NCBI RefSeq assembly: GCF_900566085.1
Contig: NZ_UPHT01000092.1
Span: 23,728 to 87,727, forward strand
DNA: 64,000 bases
Reading direction: 5' to 3'
Origin: Mycobacterium attenuatum
Lineage (GTDB): Bacteria; Actinomycetota; Actinomycetes; Mycobacteriales; Mycobacteriaceae
The notes beneath the pieces are model-generated. The model saw only the letters and a list, made by a program, of their open reading frames with translations, was not told the DNA's origin and did not search any database. Position numbers and translations under genes: made by a program. How positions within the stretch are numbered: position 1 is the first letter of the stretch; every line of letters begins with the position of its first letter. Positions 25,166-32,768 of the stretch are shown piece after piece.

Positions 25166-25725
25166 CAGCGGCTCCGGACCAACTCGATGCCGGCGGTATG
25201 CAGCTGGCTCAGCGCCTCGTTGGTGGTATCGGGCGAGGCGCCCGCAGTCAGGTCCAGCAGCACCCTGGTCGTGAAGCCTGCCCGGGCCAGGTCCGCGGCG
25301 GTGTGCCGCACGCAATGATCGGTGGCGACACCGACCACGTCGACCTCGTCGACACCGCGCTGGCGCAGCCATTCCGGCAGCGTGACGCCGTGCTCGTCGA
25401 CACCCTCGGCTCCGCTGTAGGCGGCGCCGTAGGCTCCCTTGTGGAAGACGGCCCCGAGGTGGCCGGTATCGAGCTCGGGATGAAAGTCGGAGCCGCGGCT
25501 TCCGGCACGGCAGTGCGCCGGCCACGACGACGAATAATCCGGGTGTTCGGAGAAATGCCCACCGGGATCGATATGGAAGTCCTTGGTGGCCACCACGTGC
25601 TCGTAGTCCGGCCGGCCGGCCAGGTAGCCGTTGATCGCGTGCACCAGCCGGTCGGCACCGGGCACCGGCACCGAGCCGCCGTCGCAGAAATCGGTCTGCA
25701 GGTCGACGATGATCAGCGCTCGCAC
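25165..25725 (-). CDS. pncA: pyrazinamidase/nicotinamidase PncA
   Basis: A 186-residue nicotinamidase that deamidates nicotinamide for NAD recycling and activates the drug pyrazinamide. Catalytic residues by M. tuberculosis numbering are all present: Asp8 (IIVDLQTDF), Lys96 (FHKGAYG) and Cys138 (ATDHCVRHTA). The iron ligands Asp49, His51, His57 and His71 lie in KDFHIDPGGHFS and WPAHC. Position 57 is His, as in drug-susceptible M. tuberculosis. Start GTG 25725 is preferred to GTG 25734: it leaves AGGGTGG as ribosome site and gives 186 aa. M. tuberculosis pncA is followed by the same gene. Confidence 0.95.
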   Translation of the reverse strand: MRALIIVDLQTDFCDGGSVPVPGADRLVHAINGYLAGRPDYEHVVATKDFHIDPGGHFSEHPDYSSSWPAHCRAGSRGSDFHPELDTGHLGAVFHKGAYGAAYSGAEGVDEHGVTLPEWLRQRGVDEVDVVGVATDHCVRHTAADLARAGFTTRVLLDLTAGASPDTTNEALSQLHTAGIELVRSR

Positions 25726-25821
25726 GATGTCCACCCTAATCCCAGCGGTTGCGGGCCGCCGCGGGCTCCGGCGGCCGGCGCTGTCGGTTTGCCGGCAGCC
25801 GGACCGGGGAATACCCCGCCC

Positions 25822-26670
25822 ATGTTGATTCGCAGAATCGCACGACCCATGTTGTCAGCGGCGTTCATCGGCCAAGGCGTGGAGTCGCTGCTCAACCCCA
25901 AGCCCGCGGCGGAAGCCGCCCAGCCCACCGTGAGCGGACTCCGGACACTGCCGGATCCACTCGGCAGCAGTATTCCGTCCAATGCCGAGACCTTCGCTCA
26001 GATCAACGCGGCCGTACAGATCGGGGGCGGCGTGCTGCTGGCTACCGGCCGGCTCCCCCGCCTCGCTTCGGCGGCGCTGGCATTGACAGTGATACCGGGA
26101 AACCTTGGCGCCCACATGTTTTGGAGTGAACCCGATCCGACGCTCAAGGCGCAGAAACGCCGCGAATTCCTGACCGACCTGAGCTTGCTGGGCGGGCTGA
26201 TCATCGCGTCGGCAGACACCGCGGGCAAGCCATCGCTGGCGTGGCGCGGCCGGCGCGCCGCGAGCCGGCTCTCCGAAGCCGTGTCCTCCACGCTGCCGGG
26301 ATCCGACGACATGCCGTTGGGAGCTGAGCTCGGCGACAAGATCGTCCACGGCCTGAAGGCCGGAGCCGAGCGTGGCCGGGAACTGGCCGAAACAGCTGCC
26401 GAACGCGGCGCGCCGTACGCCGAAGCTGCGCTGGAGCGCGGTCGCCACCTGGCCGGAACCGCGGCCGAAAAAAGCGCGCCACTGGCCGAGGCGGCGCGGG
26501 CGCGCGGTGAAAAGCTGGCCAGTAAGGCTCGCTCGCGCGGCCTGGAGCTCGCCGAGACCGTGCGTCATCAGGGCTCCCAACTCGCCGACACCGCCGCGGC
26601 ACGCGGCGGCCACGTTGCCGACACCGCACGTGAACAGGTCAAGGGCCAGGGCCGGCGCCTTTGGCGCTAG
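25822..26670 (+). CDS. DoxX-family membrane protein with 11-mer repeat tail
   Basis: A 282-residue protein. Residues 1-135 are a DoxX-like unit: MLIRRIARPMLSAAFIGQGVES, two or three further hydrophobic segments and GNLGAHMFWSEPDP. Residues 175-282 are a repeated amphipathic helix with an 11-residue period built on LAETAAERGAP-like units (at least eight imperfect copies), resembling LEA/apolipoprotein helices. ATG 25822 is the first Met fitting the family. The 3' end overlaps the gluconokinase gene by 32 bp, tail to tail. The role may be membrane-linked stress protection; the DoxX biochemical role is unsettled. Confidence 0.82.
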   Translation: MLIRRIARPMLSAAFIGQGVESLLNPKPAAEAAQPTVSGLRTLPDPLGSSIPSNAETFAQINAAVQIGGGVLLATGRLPRLASAALALTVIPGNLGAHMFWSEPDPTLKAQKRREFLTDLSLLGGLIIASADTAGKPSLAWRGRRAASRLSEAVSSTLPGSDDMPLGAELGDKIVHGLKAGAERGRELAETAAERGAPYAEAALERGRHLAGTAAEKSAPLAEAARARGEKLASKARSRGLELAETVRHQGSQLADTAAARGGHVADTAREQVKGQGRRLWR

Positions 26671-27166
26671 CCAAGAAGCTTTCGACGATCGCGCTGACGT
26701 CCTGGTCTACGTCCACGACCACGCCTGACTCGTCGCCGCCGAGCGGTTCGAGCGTGTCCTGTTGCGATCGCAGGAGCTCAACCGGCATGAAGTGCCCGGC
26801 CCGGTTGGCCGATCGGCGGCCGATCACATCCGCGGAGCCGCCCAGATGCAGAAATTCCAGCTGGGGACAATGGGCTCGCAGTTGATCGCGGTAGCTGCGT
26901 TTGAGCGCCGAGCAGCTGGCCACCCCACCTCCGCGGTGGGCGGCCAGCCACTGCCCCACCCGCTGCAGCCAGGGGTGGCGATCGTCATCGTCGAGGGGTT
27001 CACCGGCGGCCATCTTGGCGATGTTCGCCGGTGGATGCACGGTGTCGGCGTCCAGGAACGGCACCCCCAACCGCCGGGCCAGCGCCGCACCCACCGTCGA
27101 CTTGCCAGACCCCGAAACACCCATCACCACAACGGGACAACGCATCGGCGACCTGCCCGTGCTCAC
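26639..27166 (-). CDS. gntK: gluconokinase
   Basis: A 175-residue thermoresistant-type gluconokinase, phosphorylating gluconate to 6-phosphogluconate. The P-loop is GVSGSGKST, followed by the substrate-binding FLDADTVHPPANIAKMAAGEPLDDDDRHPWL and the conserved CSALKRSYRDQLR and GHFMPVELLRSQ segments. GTG 27166 is chosen because it forms a GTGA overlap with the stop of the upstream gene; the next in-frame ATG is at 27127. No other gluconate genes are nearby. Confidence 0.9.
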   Translation of the reverse strand: MSTGRSPMRCPVVVMGVSGSGKSTVGAALARRLGVPFLDADTVHPPANIAKMAAGEPLDDDDRHPWLQRVGQWLAAHRGGGVASCSALKRSYRDQLRAHCPQLEFLHLGGSADVIGRRSANRAGHFMPVELLRSQQDTLEPLGGDESGVVVDVDQDVSAIVESFLASAKGAGPGP

Positions 27167-29148
27167 GCCTGATTGCGGTTCCATTCCAGCCAGCCCACAC
27201 CACTGCGGCCGTCGGCGGTGCTGACGCCGACCCAGGCACGCGGGAAGTGGCTTACCCGGCCGTCGGCTGCTAACAGCAACACCGGTGCTTGCGCGTGTAC
27301 CTCGACGTTCGCGGTGAGCTCACCGGGATCGAAGCTCAGCGTCGCGTGCAGCGGTAAACCGTCGGGGCCGAAGCTATCCCGGACGCTCACCGTCTGCAGC
27401 TCGGTGAGCCGCCCGGCAGCGTCTTGGATGTAGCCGACGCTGAACGCCGGTGCGCCCGGGATCTGGATCCGGACACCGTGCAGGTGGGCGCCGTCGTCGA
27501 GGTGCACGGCACTCCACATCCAATCCATGCTCCACCAATCGCGTACTCCCCAGGAGTGGTCGCGTTGCCCAGGAACGGCGTCAAGACGATAGTCTGCCCC
27601 GCCGACGGTGACGAAACCCGAAACGGTGCAAGGGATTTCGTACCGCGACGTCATACGATACTGATACGGAATTCCGTCGGTTGTCCAGACCAGGTGCACC
27701 GTCACCTCGACCGGATCTCCGGGCTCACCGCGCAGCAAGGCCGCGGGGTCGGCGTATGCATGACCGCGCGCCCGCAAGTCGACACGATAGGTCTGCAGCG
27801 GGGTGGTGACCGCGTGCGCCAGCTCAATGGCATCGGTGCGCACCGACCACGCATCGTCGGGCAGCGGAACGTCGACGCCGACGACGGCCACGGTCGGCAA
27901 GCCGGGCCCGCATAACAGCGCGTGCACCCATGCGGTGTGCTGATTGGCAATCCGGCCCAGACGGAACCAGCCGCCCAATCCCTGTGGCGCGTCGACGAAG
28001 TCGGCGTACCAACTCTCACTCCACAGCGGTTCGTCGGTCGGTGTGTGGGCGAGTTCGTCGTTTTCCGAAGGCCGCAGCGGCTCAGGTCGCTCCGCTGCCG
28101 CCAGTATCGCCAGGGCATCGGTGTCGAGCACGTGATCGCAATGGCGCTGCAGCATCGTCATGAACAAGCGGTCACCCCGCTCGGTGCGTTCGACCAGCAT
28201 CGACGAGACGATTGCCATCATGACGCCGAAAAAGCTTTGCCCACGGACACCTTCGGCGACATCGGCCAGGCTGATCGACGGTTCGGGCCCCAGGGCTTCG
28301 TGATAGGTCCGCAGCAGGTCCTGGTAGTGGGTCCGGCGGTCTGGCGTCGGTAGCGCACAGCCGAGAAAGTAAGCCAGATCGGTCATCGCCGGTCCCCAGG
28401 AAACCGTCTGCCAGTCGACCACCGTCAAAGGCCGCTCGGCTCCGACTGCACCGAAAAGCAGGTTGTCCAAACGGTAATCGCCGTGGACGAGCCCCTGGAT
28501 TCCGCGTCGGACAGCCTCCTGGTAGCCGTCGAACGCGGCCACCAACCGGTCACAGACTGCACGGCACTCGGCAGTGATCTGGTCGCCATAGCGCTCGACG
28601 AAGGCGGCGTAGAGTGCGGCGATCATAGCCTGGTTCAGTGGGGCGTCACGGTGCAGCCACGGCGCTTCTGCCAGCGCCGCGTCACCGAGCAGCGGCCCAT
28701 GCAGCCGTCCCAACTCCCTGACCGCCAGGCGAGCTTGTTCGGTTGTAGCGCCTACGATCTCGTCGCCGACGACAGCCGGTCCGGCGTCACCGAGCAGCAG
28801 GTCGAACGCGCCGGTCGAGGCGTCGACCGCCGCGTGATAACAAGGGGCTACCGGTCCGTCAAGGCGTGGCGCGATGTCGCGGTAAAACCGGACCTCACGT
28901 TGGTAGAGGCCAAGCGACTGGCCGGTCTGCCGGCTCATCGGATCGGTGGCCGCAACCTTCAGCACCACCGACTGCGGGCCGGCGGCTGCTGCGTATGCCG
29001 GCACGACGCGGTAGCACTCGCTCATCTGCCCGGTGCCGATGCGCTCGACGGTGAAATCGGTGACGGCGCCGGCACCGATCATCGCGGTCAGCCACGACGC
29101 GGTGAGATCACCCGGTCGTTCAATGACGCGCTCGCTGTCCGAATTCAT
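27163..29148 (-). CDS. APH-like kinase fused to a DUF7064/lipocalin-like domain
   Basis: A 661-residue protein. Residues 1-330 are an aminoglycoside-phosphotransferase-like kinase: VLKVAATDP, the catalytic loop GLVHGDYRLDNLLFG and the DFG-like VVDWQTVSWG are intact, so it should be active on a small molecule. Residues about 370-661 are a beta-rich domain (GGWFRLGRIANQHTAWVHALL, then QRDHSWGVRDWWSMDWMWSAVHL) often found beside such kinases in actinobacteria. ATG 29148 lies 2 bp after the lipT stop. It is cotranscribed with lipT and gntK. The substrate is unknown; drug resistance is not implied. Confidence 0.8.
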   Translation of the reverse strand: MNSDSERVIERPGDLTASWLTAMIGAGAVTDFTVERIGTGQMSECYRVVPAYAAAAGPQSVVLKVAATDPMSRQTGQSLGLYQREVRFYRDIAPRLDGPVAPCYHAAVDASTGAFDLLLGDAGPAVVGDEIVGATTEQARLAVRELGRLHGPLLGDAALAEAPWLHRDAPLNQAMIAALYAAFVERYGDQITAECRAVCDRLVAAFDGYQEAVRRGIQGLVHGDYRLDNLLFGAVGAERPLTVVDWQTVSWGPAMTDLAYFLGCALPTPDRRTHYQDLLRTYHEALGPEPSISLADVAEGVRGQSFFGVMMAIVSSMLVERTERGDRLFMTMLQRHCDHVLDTDALAILAAAERPEPLRPSENDELAHTPTDEPLWSESWYADFVDAPQGLGGWFRLGRIANQHTAWVHALLCGPGLPTVAVVGVDVPLPDDAWSVRTDAIELAHAVTTPLQTYRVDLRARGHAYADPAALLRGEPGDPVEVTVHLVWTTDGIPYQYRMTSRYEIPCTVSGFVTVGGADYRLDAVPGQRDHSWGVRDWWSMDWMWSAVHLDDGAHLHGVRIQIPGAPAFSVGYIQDAAGRLTELQTVSVRDSFGPDGLPLHATLSFDPGELTANVEVHAQAPVLLLAADGRVSHFPRAWVGVSTADGRSGVGWLEWNRNQA

Positions 29149-29150
29149 GA

Positions 29151-30656
29151 TCACTGCACCAGCGAAAAGCCGTCCCAGACCAGCCGGCGGTGCTGGTGCG
29201 GATCGAACTCGACGCGGCACTTGCGGTCGATCACCAGCACTGCTCGCCGGTTGCACGTATAGGCCGGCCAGTCGTCGCCTGGCACACCGGTCTGGCTGAA
29301 AGACCGCCAGCGGCTCATGACTTCGTCGCTGACCCGCAGCGCATGTCCCCGGTCGGCGGCAGCGGTCAGCACCGCGCCGAAGGTGGTCCGGTAGATGTCG
29401 AAGACGGCGAGCAGCTCGGTCGCGTGCGTTGCACCGAAACCAGACCAGCGCAGGGTCCGCGGGGCGTAGTCGTAGCGGTAGAGATAAGTAGGAGCGTGCG
29501 CGCCGTGCGCTTCGGCAATCTGCCAAGCCGCCGCGTTGAACGCGAAATCCCCGCCAAGTTGAATGCATGCCGACGGCTTGGGATAGTCCGGGTAGGCCGA
29601 GGTTATGCGTTCCCTGGTGGCCGGTTCCGTGTCGGCCAGTAGTTCGTCGATCATCGCCTTGGTGGTCGGCAGCATCTTGAGGAAGCGGGTGAATAACCGG
29701 CCCTCTTCAGCGTTGGTGCCCACGATCAGTGGCACCTGGTGGGATTGCCCGGACCGCATCGCCTCGACGGGTTCGACGGGCAGGCAGTCGTCGCCGAAGG
29801 TGGGGCCAAGGGGGAAGGCGCCCAAACGTTTCTGCATGCCTTGCTCGATCAGGCGGTGCTGGGCTTGCACCAGCTGGGCCGGGGTTGCCCGCATGAGTGC
29901 GCTGGCGGCATCACGCGCACGGGCGCCCAGCAGATCGGCAAAGCGTGCCGCGAACTCGGCGGCCGTCTCGCGGGGACGCACCATTCCCGCTGCGGGGCTT
30001 TCTGAAATAGCCTGTGCAAAAAGCCCTTTCGCGGCCGGCACGGCCAGCAATGTAGCGGTGATATGCGCGCCGGCACTCTCCCCGAAAATGGTGACGTTGT
30101 CGGGGTCACCACCGAATTGGGCGATGTTGGCCCGGATCCACTGCAAGGCCAGCACCAAGTCGCGCAGATACAAGTTGCCCTCGATGCTGGTGTCGGCCGT
30201 CGACAGCGACGACAGGTCCAGACAGCCCAGCGCACCCAACCGGTAGTTGACCGACACGTAGACGCAGCCCCGGCGGGCCAGCGCGGCGCCGTCGTATATC
30301 GGAGTGGCCGAGCTGCCCATAATGTAGCCGCCACCATGGATGAAGACCATGACCGGTAGTGATTCCGACGCGGGGGCTTCGGGTGTGACGACGTTGAGGG
30401 TGAGGCAGTCCTCGCTTATCGGCTGATACCTGCCCACGCCGAGCATCGTGTAGCGGCGTTGCTGGGGCGCGCAGTTGGTGAACCCGTGGCAGTGCCGCAC
30501 ACCGGACCAGGGTTGCGCCGGCTGCGGCGTCCGGAAACGCAACGGCCCCACCGGCGGCCTGGCGTAGGGGATGGATCGCCAGCGATGCACGCCGTCGCGG
30601 GTGAAGCCTTCGACAATGCCGGTGGCCGTGCGTGCGCGGACGGTGCGCTCGTGCAT
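29151..30656 (-). CDS. lipT: carboxylesterase LipT
   Basis: A 501-residue type-B carboxylesterase (Rv2045c counterpart, 511 aa). The nucleophile elbow is FGESAGAHI, the oxyanion loop GGGYIMGSS, and the acid and His are in TNAEEGRLF and FGATHATELL. The substrate is a carboxylic ester of modest chain length; no signal peptide is visible. ATG 30656 is the family start. It is divergent from lppI with a 78-bp gap. Confidence 0.92.
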   Translation of the reverse strand: MHERTVRARTATGIVEGFTRDGVHRWRSIPYARPPVGPLRFRTPQPAQPWSGVRHCHGFTNCAPQQRRYTMLGVGRYQPISEDCLTLNVVTPEAPASESLPVMVFIHGGGYIMGSSATPIYDGAALARRGCVYVSVNYRLGALGCLDLSSLSTADTSIEGNLYLRDLVLALQWIRANIAQFGGDPDNVTIFGESAGAHITATLLAVPAAKGLFAQAISESPAAGMVRPRETAAEFAARFADLLGARARDAASALMRATPAQLVQAQHRLIEQGMQKRLGAFPLGPTFGDDCLPVEPVEAMRSGQSHQVPLIVGTNAEEGRLFTRFLKMLPTTKAMIDELLADTEPATRERITSAYPDYPKPSACIQLGGDFAFNAAAWQIAEAHGAHAPTYLYRYDYAPRTLRWSGFGATHATELLAVFDIYRTTFGAVLTAAADRGHALRVSDEVMSRWRSFSQTGVPGDDWPAYTCNRRAVLVIDRKCRVEFDPHQHRRLVWDGFSLVQ

Positions 30657-30734
30657 AACCCGACGTTAGCGGATTCTTTGGGCACACCGGATGGGCAGCA
30701 CCTTTAGCCACGCCGAGGCCGCTAGCCTGAATCG

Positions 30735-31457
30735 ATGCGGATCGCCGTCCTGGTCGCAGTGCCATTGCTGGTTGCCGGGTGCTCGCACGACATCGGCAGC
30801 CACCCAGGGCTATCGCGAACCAGCACGCCAACCAGCACGCCAACCAGCACGCCAACCAGCACGCCAACGTCGCCGGTGTCGTCGGCTTCGGCGGCGGGCA
30901 AACCGCCAGCCGGGTCCGCCGCGTCGTCGCCGCCGGCGGCGGGTGCCCCGATCTCGGCTGTCATCGCCTGGATAGAAGCAGGTCATCCAGCCGATCCCCG
31001 GCGCTACCACAGCATGATCCGCGACGGCGTGACCACCGAACTGGGCGACGACATCGCGTTTGCCGCCCAGGCCGGCAAAGTGTTGTGTCTGACGGACTCC
31101 AAGCACACCGGCAGCGCACTGCTCTGCCTGGTCAGCCTGTCTAATCCCCCGCCGGCTCCGGCCACCGCCTACGGCGAATGGAAAGCCGGCTGGGTCAACT
31201 TCGACGGGACTACGGCGCAGGTCGGAGCCGCCCGCGGCGATCCGGGGCCGTTCGTCAACGGCAACGGGCCCGAGCTGGCGAACGGGGACTCATTGTCGTT
31301 CGGCGATTACCGCTGTCGTACCGATCAAGCCGGGCTGTTCTTCATGAACTACGCCCACCAGTCCGCGGTGCGATTGAGCGTTGGCGGCGTCGAACCGTTT
31401 GGTTGCCCGCGCACGGTGCCGCCGCCGGATGGAGTGGGTACGGCCTTCAGCTGTTGA
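30735..31457 (+). CDS. lppI: putative lipoprotein LppI
   Basis: A 240-residue lipoprotein (M. tuberculosis LppI is 218 aa). The signal peptide ends in the lipobox LVAGC near residue 16. The next stretch is a Thr-Ser-Pro linker, (TSTP) four times, then an Ala/Pro-rich segment, and the globular domain begins near residue 78. It is secreted, lipidated and of unknown function; the linker suggests O-mannosylation, which is inference. The size difference from M. tuberculosis is mostly explained by the linker repeats. Confidence 0.9.
   Translation: MRIAVLVAVPLLVAGCSHDIGSHPGLSRTSTPTSTPTSTPTSTPTSPVSSASAAGKPPAGSAASSPPAAGAPISAVIAWIEAGHPADPRRYHSMIRDGVTTELGDDIAFAAQAGKVLCLTDSKHTGSALLCLVSLSNPPPAPATAYGEWKAGWVNFDGTTAQVGAARGDPGPFVNGNGPELANGDSLSFGDYRCRTDQAGLFFMNYAHQSAVRLSVGGVEPFGCPRTVPPPDGVGTAFSC
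30819..30866 (+). repeat. four tandem 12-bp repeats in lppI (TSTP)
   Basis: Unit ACCAGCACGCCA repeated four times without a mismatch; each copy encodes Thr-Ser-Thr-Pro. Identical codons in all copies point to recent slippage expansion. Confidence 0.95.
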
Positions 31458-31476
31458 CTGCGACGGCGCTCTACGG

Positions 31477-32693
31477 CGGGGTCGTTTGCATCGTCGTCGG
31501 TGAGTACCTTCTCTGGGTGGTGGAAACCATTGGTTCGTGGTTGCCCGTGATCAAGATGCGGCGGCAGCAGCCACTCGATGTCGCCGTTGGCGCGTTTCCG
31601 CGTAATCCAACCCTTATCGAGGAGTTTGTGGTCGGGTCCGCAGGCAGGGTGAGTTGGTCGATGTCGGTGCGAGCGGTGCTGGCCCATTCCCGCACATGAT
31701 GGAACTCGCAGCGATACCCTGGCACGTCACAGCCGGGCGGCGAGCGGGGCGCCGTGCAGCACGATCCTTCGCGTACAAGACAATTCGCTGTCCCGGTGAC
31801 GCCAGGCGCTTACTGCGATAAAGCGCCAGGGCTTGGCCGCCGTCGAAGATCGCAAGGTAATGATTCGCGTGACGAGCCAGACGCATCACATCTGACATCG
31901 GCAACAGGCTGCCAGCGCCGGTCAATCCCTTACCGGATGCCGATTCGAGGTCTTTGAGCGTGGTGGACACGATGATGCTGGCCGGTAAGCCGTTGTGCCA
32001 CCACAGATTCCGGCTGGCCAACCGCGCGCGCAAGACGGTCATGATCGCGCTGGGCGGTGTTACGGGTGTCGCGTTACGCCACCTCTTCGGGAGGCGGACC
32101 ATCGACCACCGGACTCTCGTCCTCCGGGATTACACATGCCCGCAGCGGCCAATTTGGCCAACACCGCCTCCGACGTGGCGCGCGCTTCCGGCGCCAGCCA
32201 GCCGCTAAGGCACGACATTCCGTCAAGGCCTTGCTTTCCCAAGGTCAATCCGCGTCGCCGTGCCCGGTCCTTATCGGTGAAGGTGCCGTCGAGGTTGAGG
32301 CAGTCCATCAGCCGCTGGGCTAGTTTGGCCAGCTGGTCAGGGCCGAACCGGGTCGCCAGGCGGGCCAGATGAGCTTCGGCTTTCTCGCGAATCTCGACGT
32401 CCACCTCGACAGGCAGGTGACGAAAGAAGTCGCGGATCACCCGCAGGTGGCCCGCGCCGATATGGCCGTCGCGCTGGGCGGCAGCGGTGGCGCCCAGCTC
32501 CTCCTCGCTAGACTGTTCGCCGATCTGGTTGATCAGGGCATGTTGGGCTGCCGGCAACCGGCGCGCCGAGCCTCTCGAGCAATCGCAACCGCTCCGGAGT
32601 TGTCAGCGCCTCAAACGACAACTCAGTCAAGTCGTCGATCGCATCGTCGAGCCGGTCAAGCACCGCGACCACCGACTCGCTATCCGAGCGCAT
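31477..32693 (-). pseudogene. 13E12-family (DUF222/HNH endonuclease) pseudogene
   Basis: Read on the minus strand, successive frames give a recognisable 13E12-family protein. The N-terminus is [20 protein letters not shown]; then [22 protein letters not shown] joins directly to [14 protein letters not shown], an in-frame loss of roughly 40 codons; then [19 protein letters not shown]. The HNH region [11 protein letters not shown] and the tail [20 protein letters not shown] follow. At least four frameshifts separate these blocks, so no product is possible. It sits between lppI and the Rv2047c counterpart, where M. tuberculosis has no such element that I recall. Confidence 0.85.
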
Positions 32694-32768
32694 GTTCGAA
32701 TGCTGTCTCGGTGTATCGACAAAATTCCCCGGCCCGAGACTCCTGAAACCATAGTGACGCAAGTGATT

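Noticed and set aside
25198..25821. Upstream extension of the DoxX protein frame across pncA
   Set aside because: It overlaps pncA antisense; homology begins only at ATG 25822.
29149..29568. A 140-residue N-terminal extension of the APH-kinase fusion
   Set aside because: It lies inside lipT, is Arg-rich and lacks kinase resemblance; ATG 29148 fits the 2-bp gap.
30819..30866. CRISPR-like array from regularly spaced repeats in lppI
   Set aside because: Units are contiguous 12-bp in-frame repeats without spacers, coding for TSTP.
31349..32762. Several separate hypothetical genes in the 13E12 region
   Set aside because: The short frames are consecutive pieces of one broken DUF222/HNH gene.
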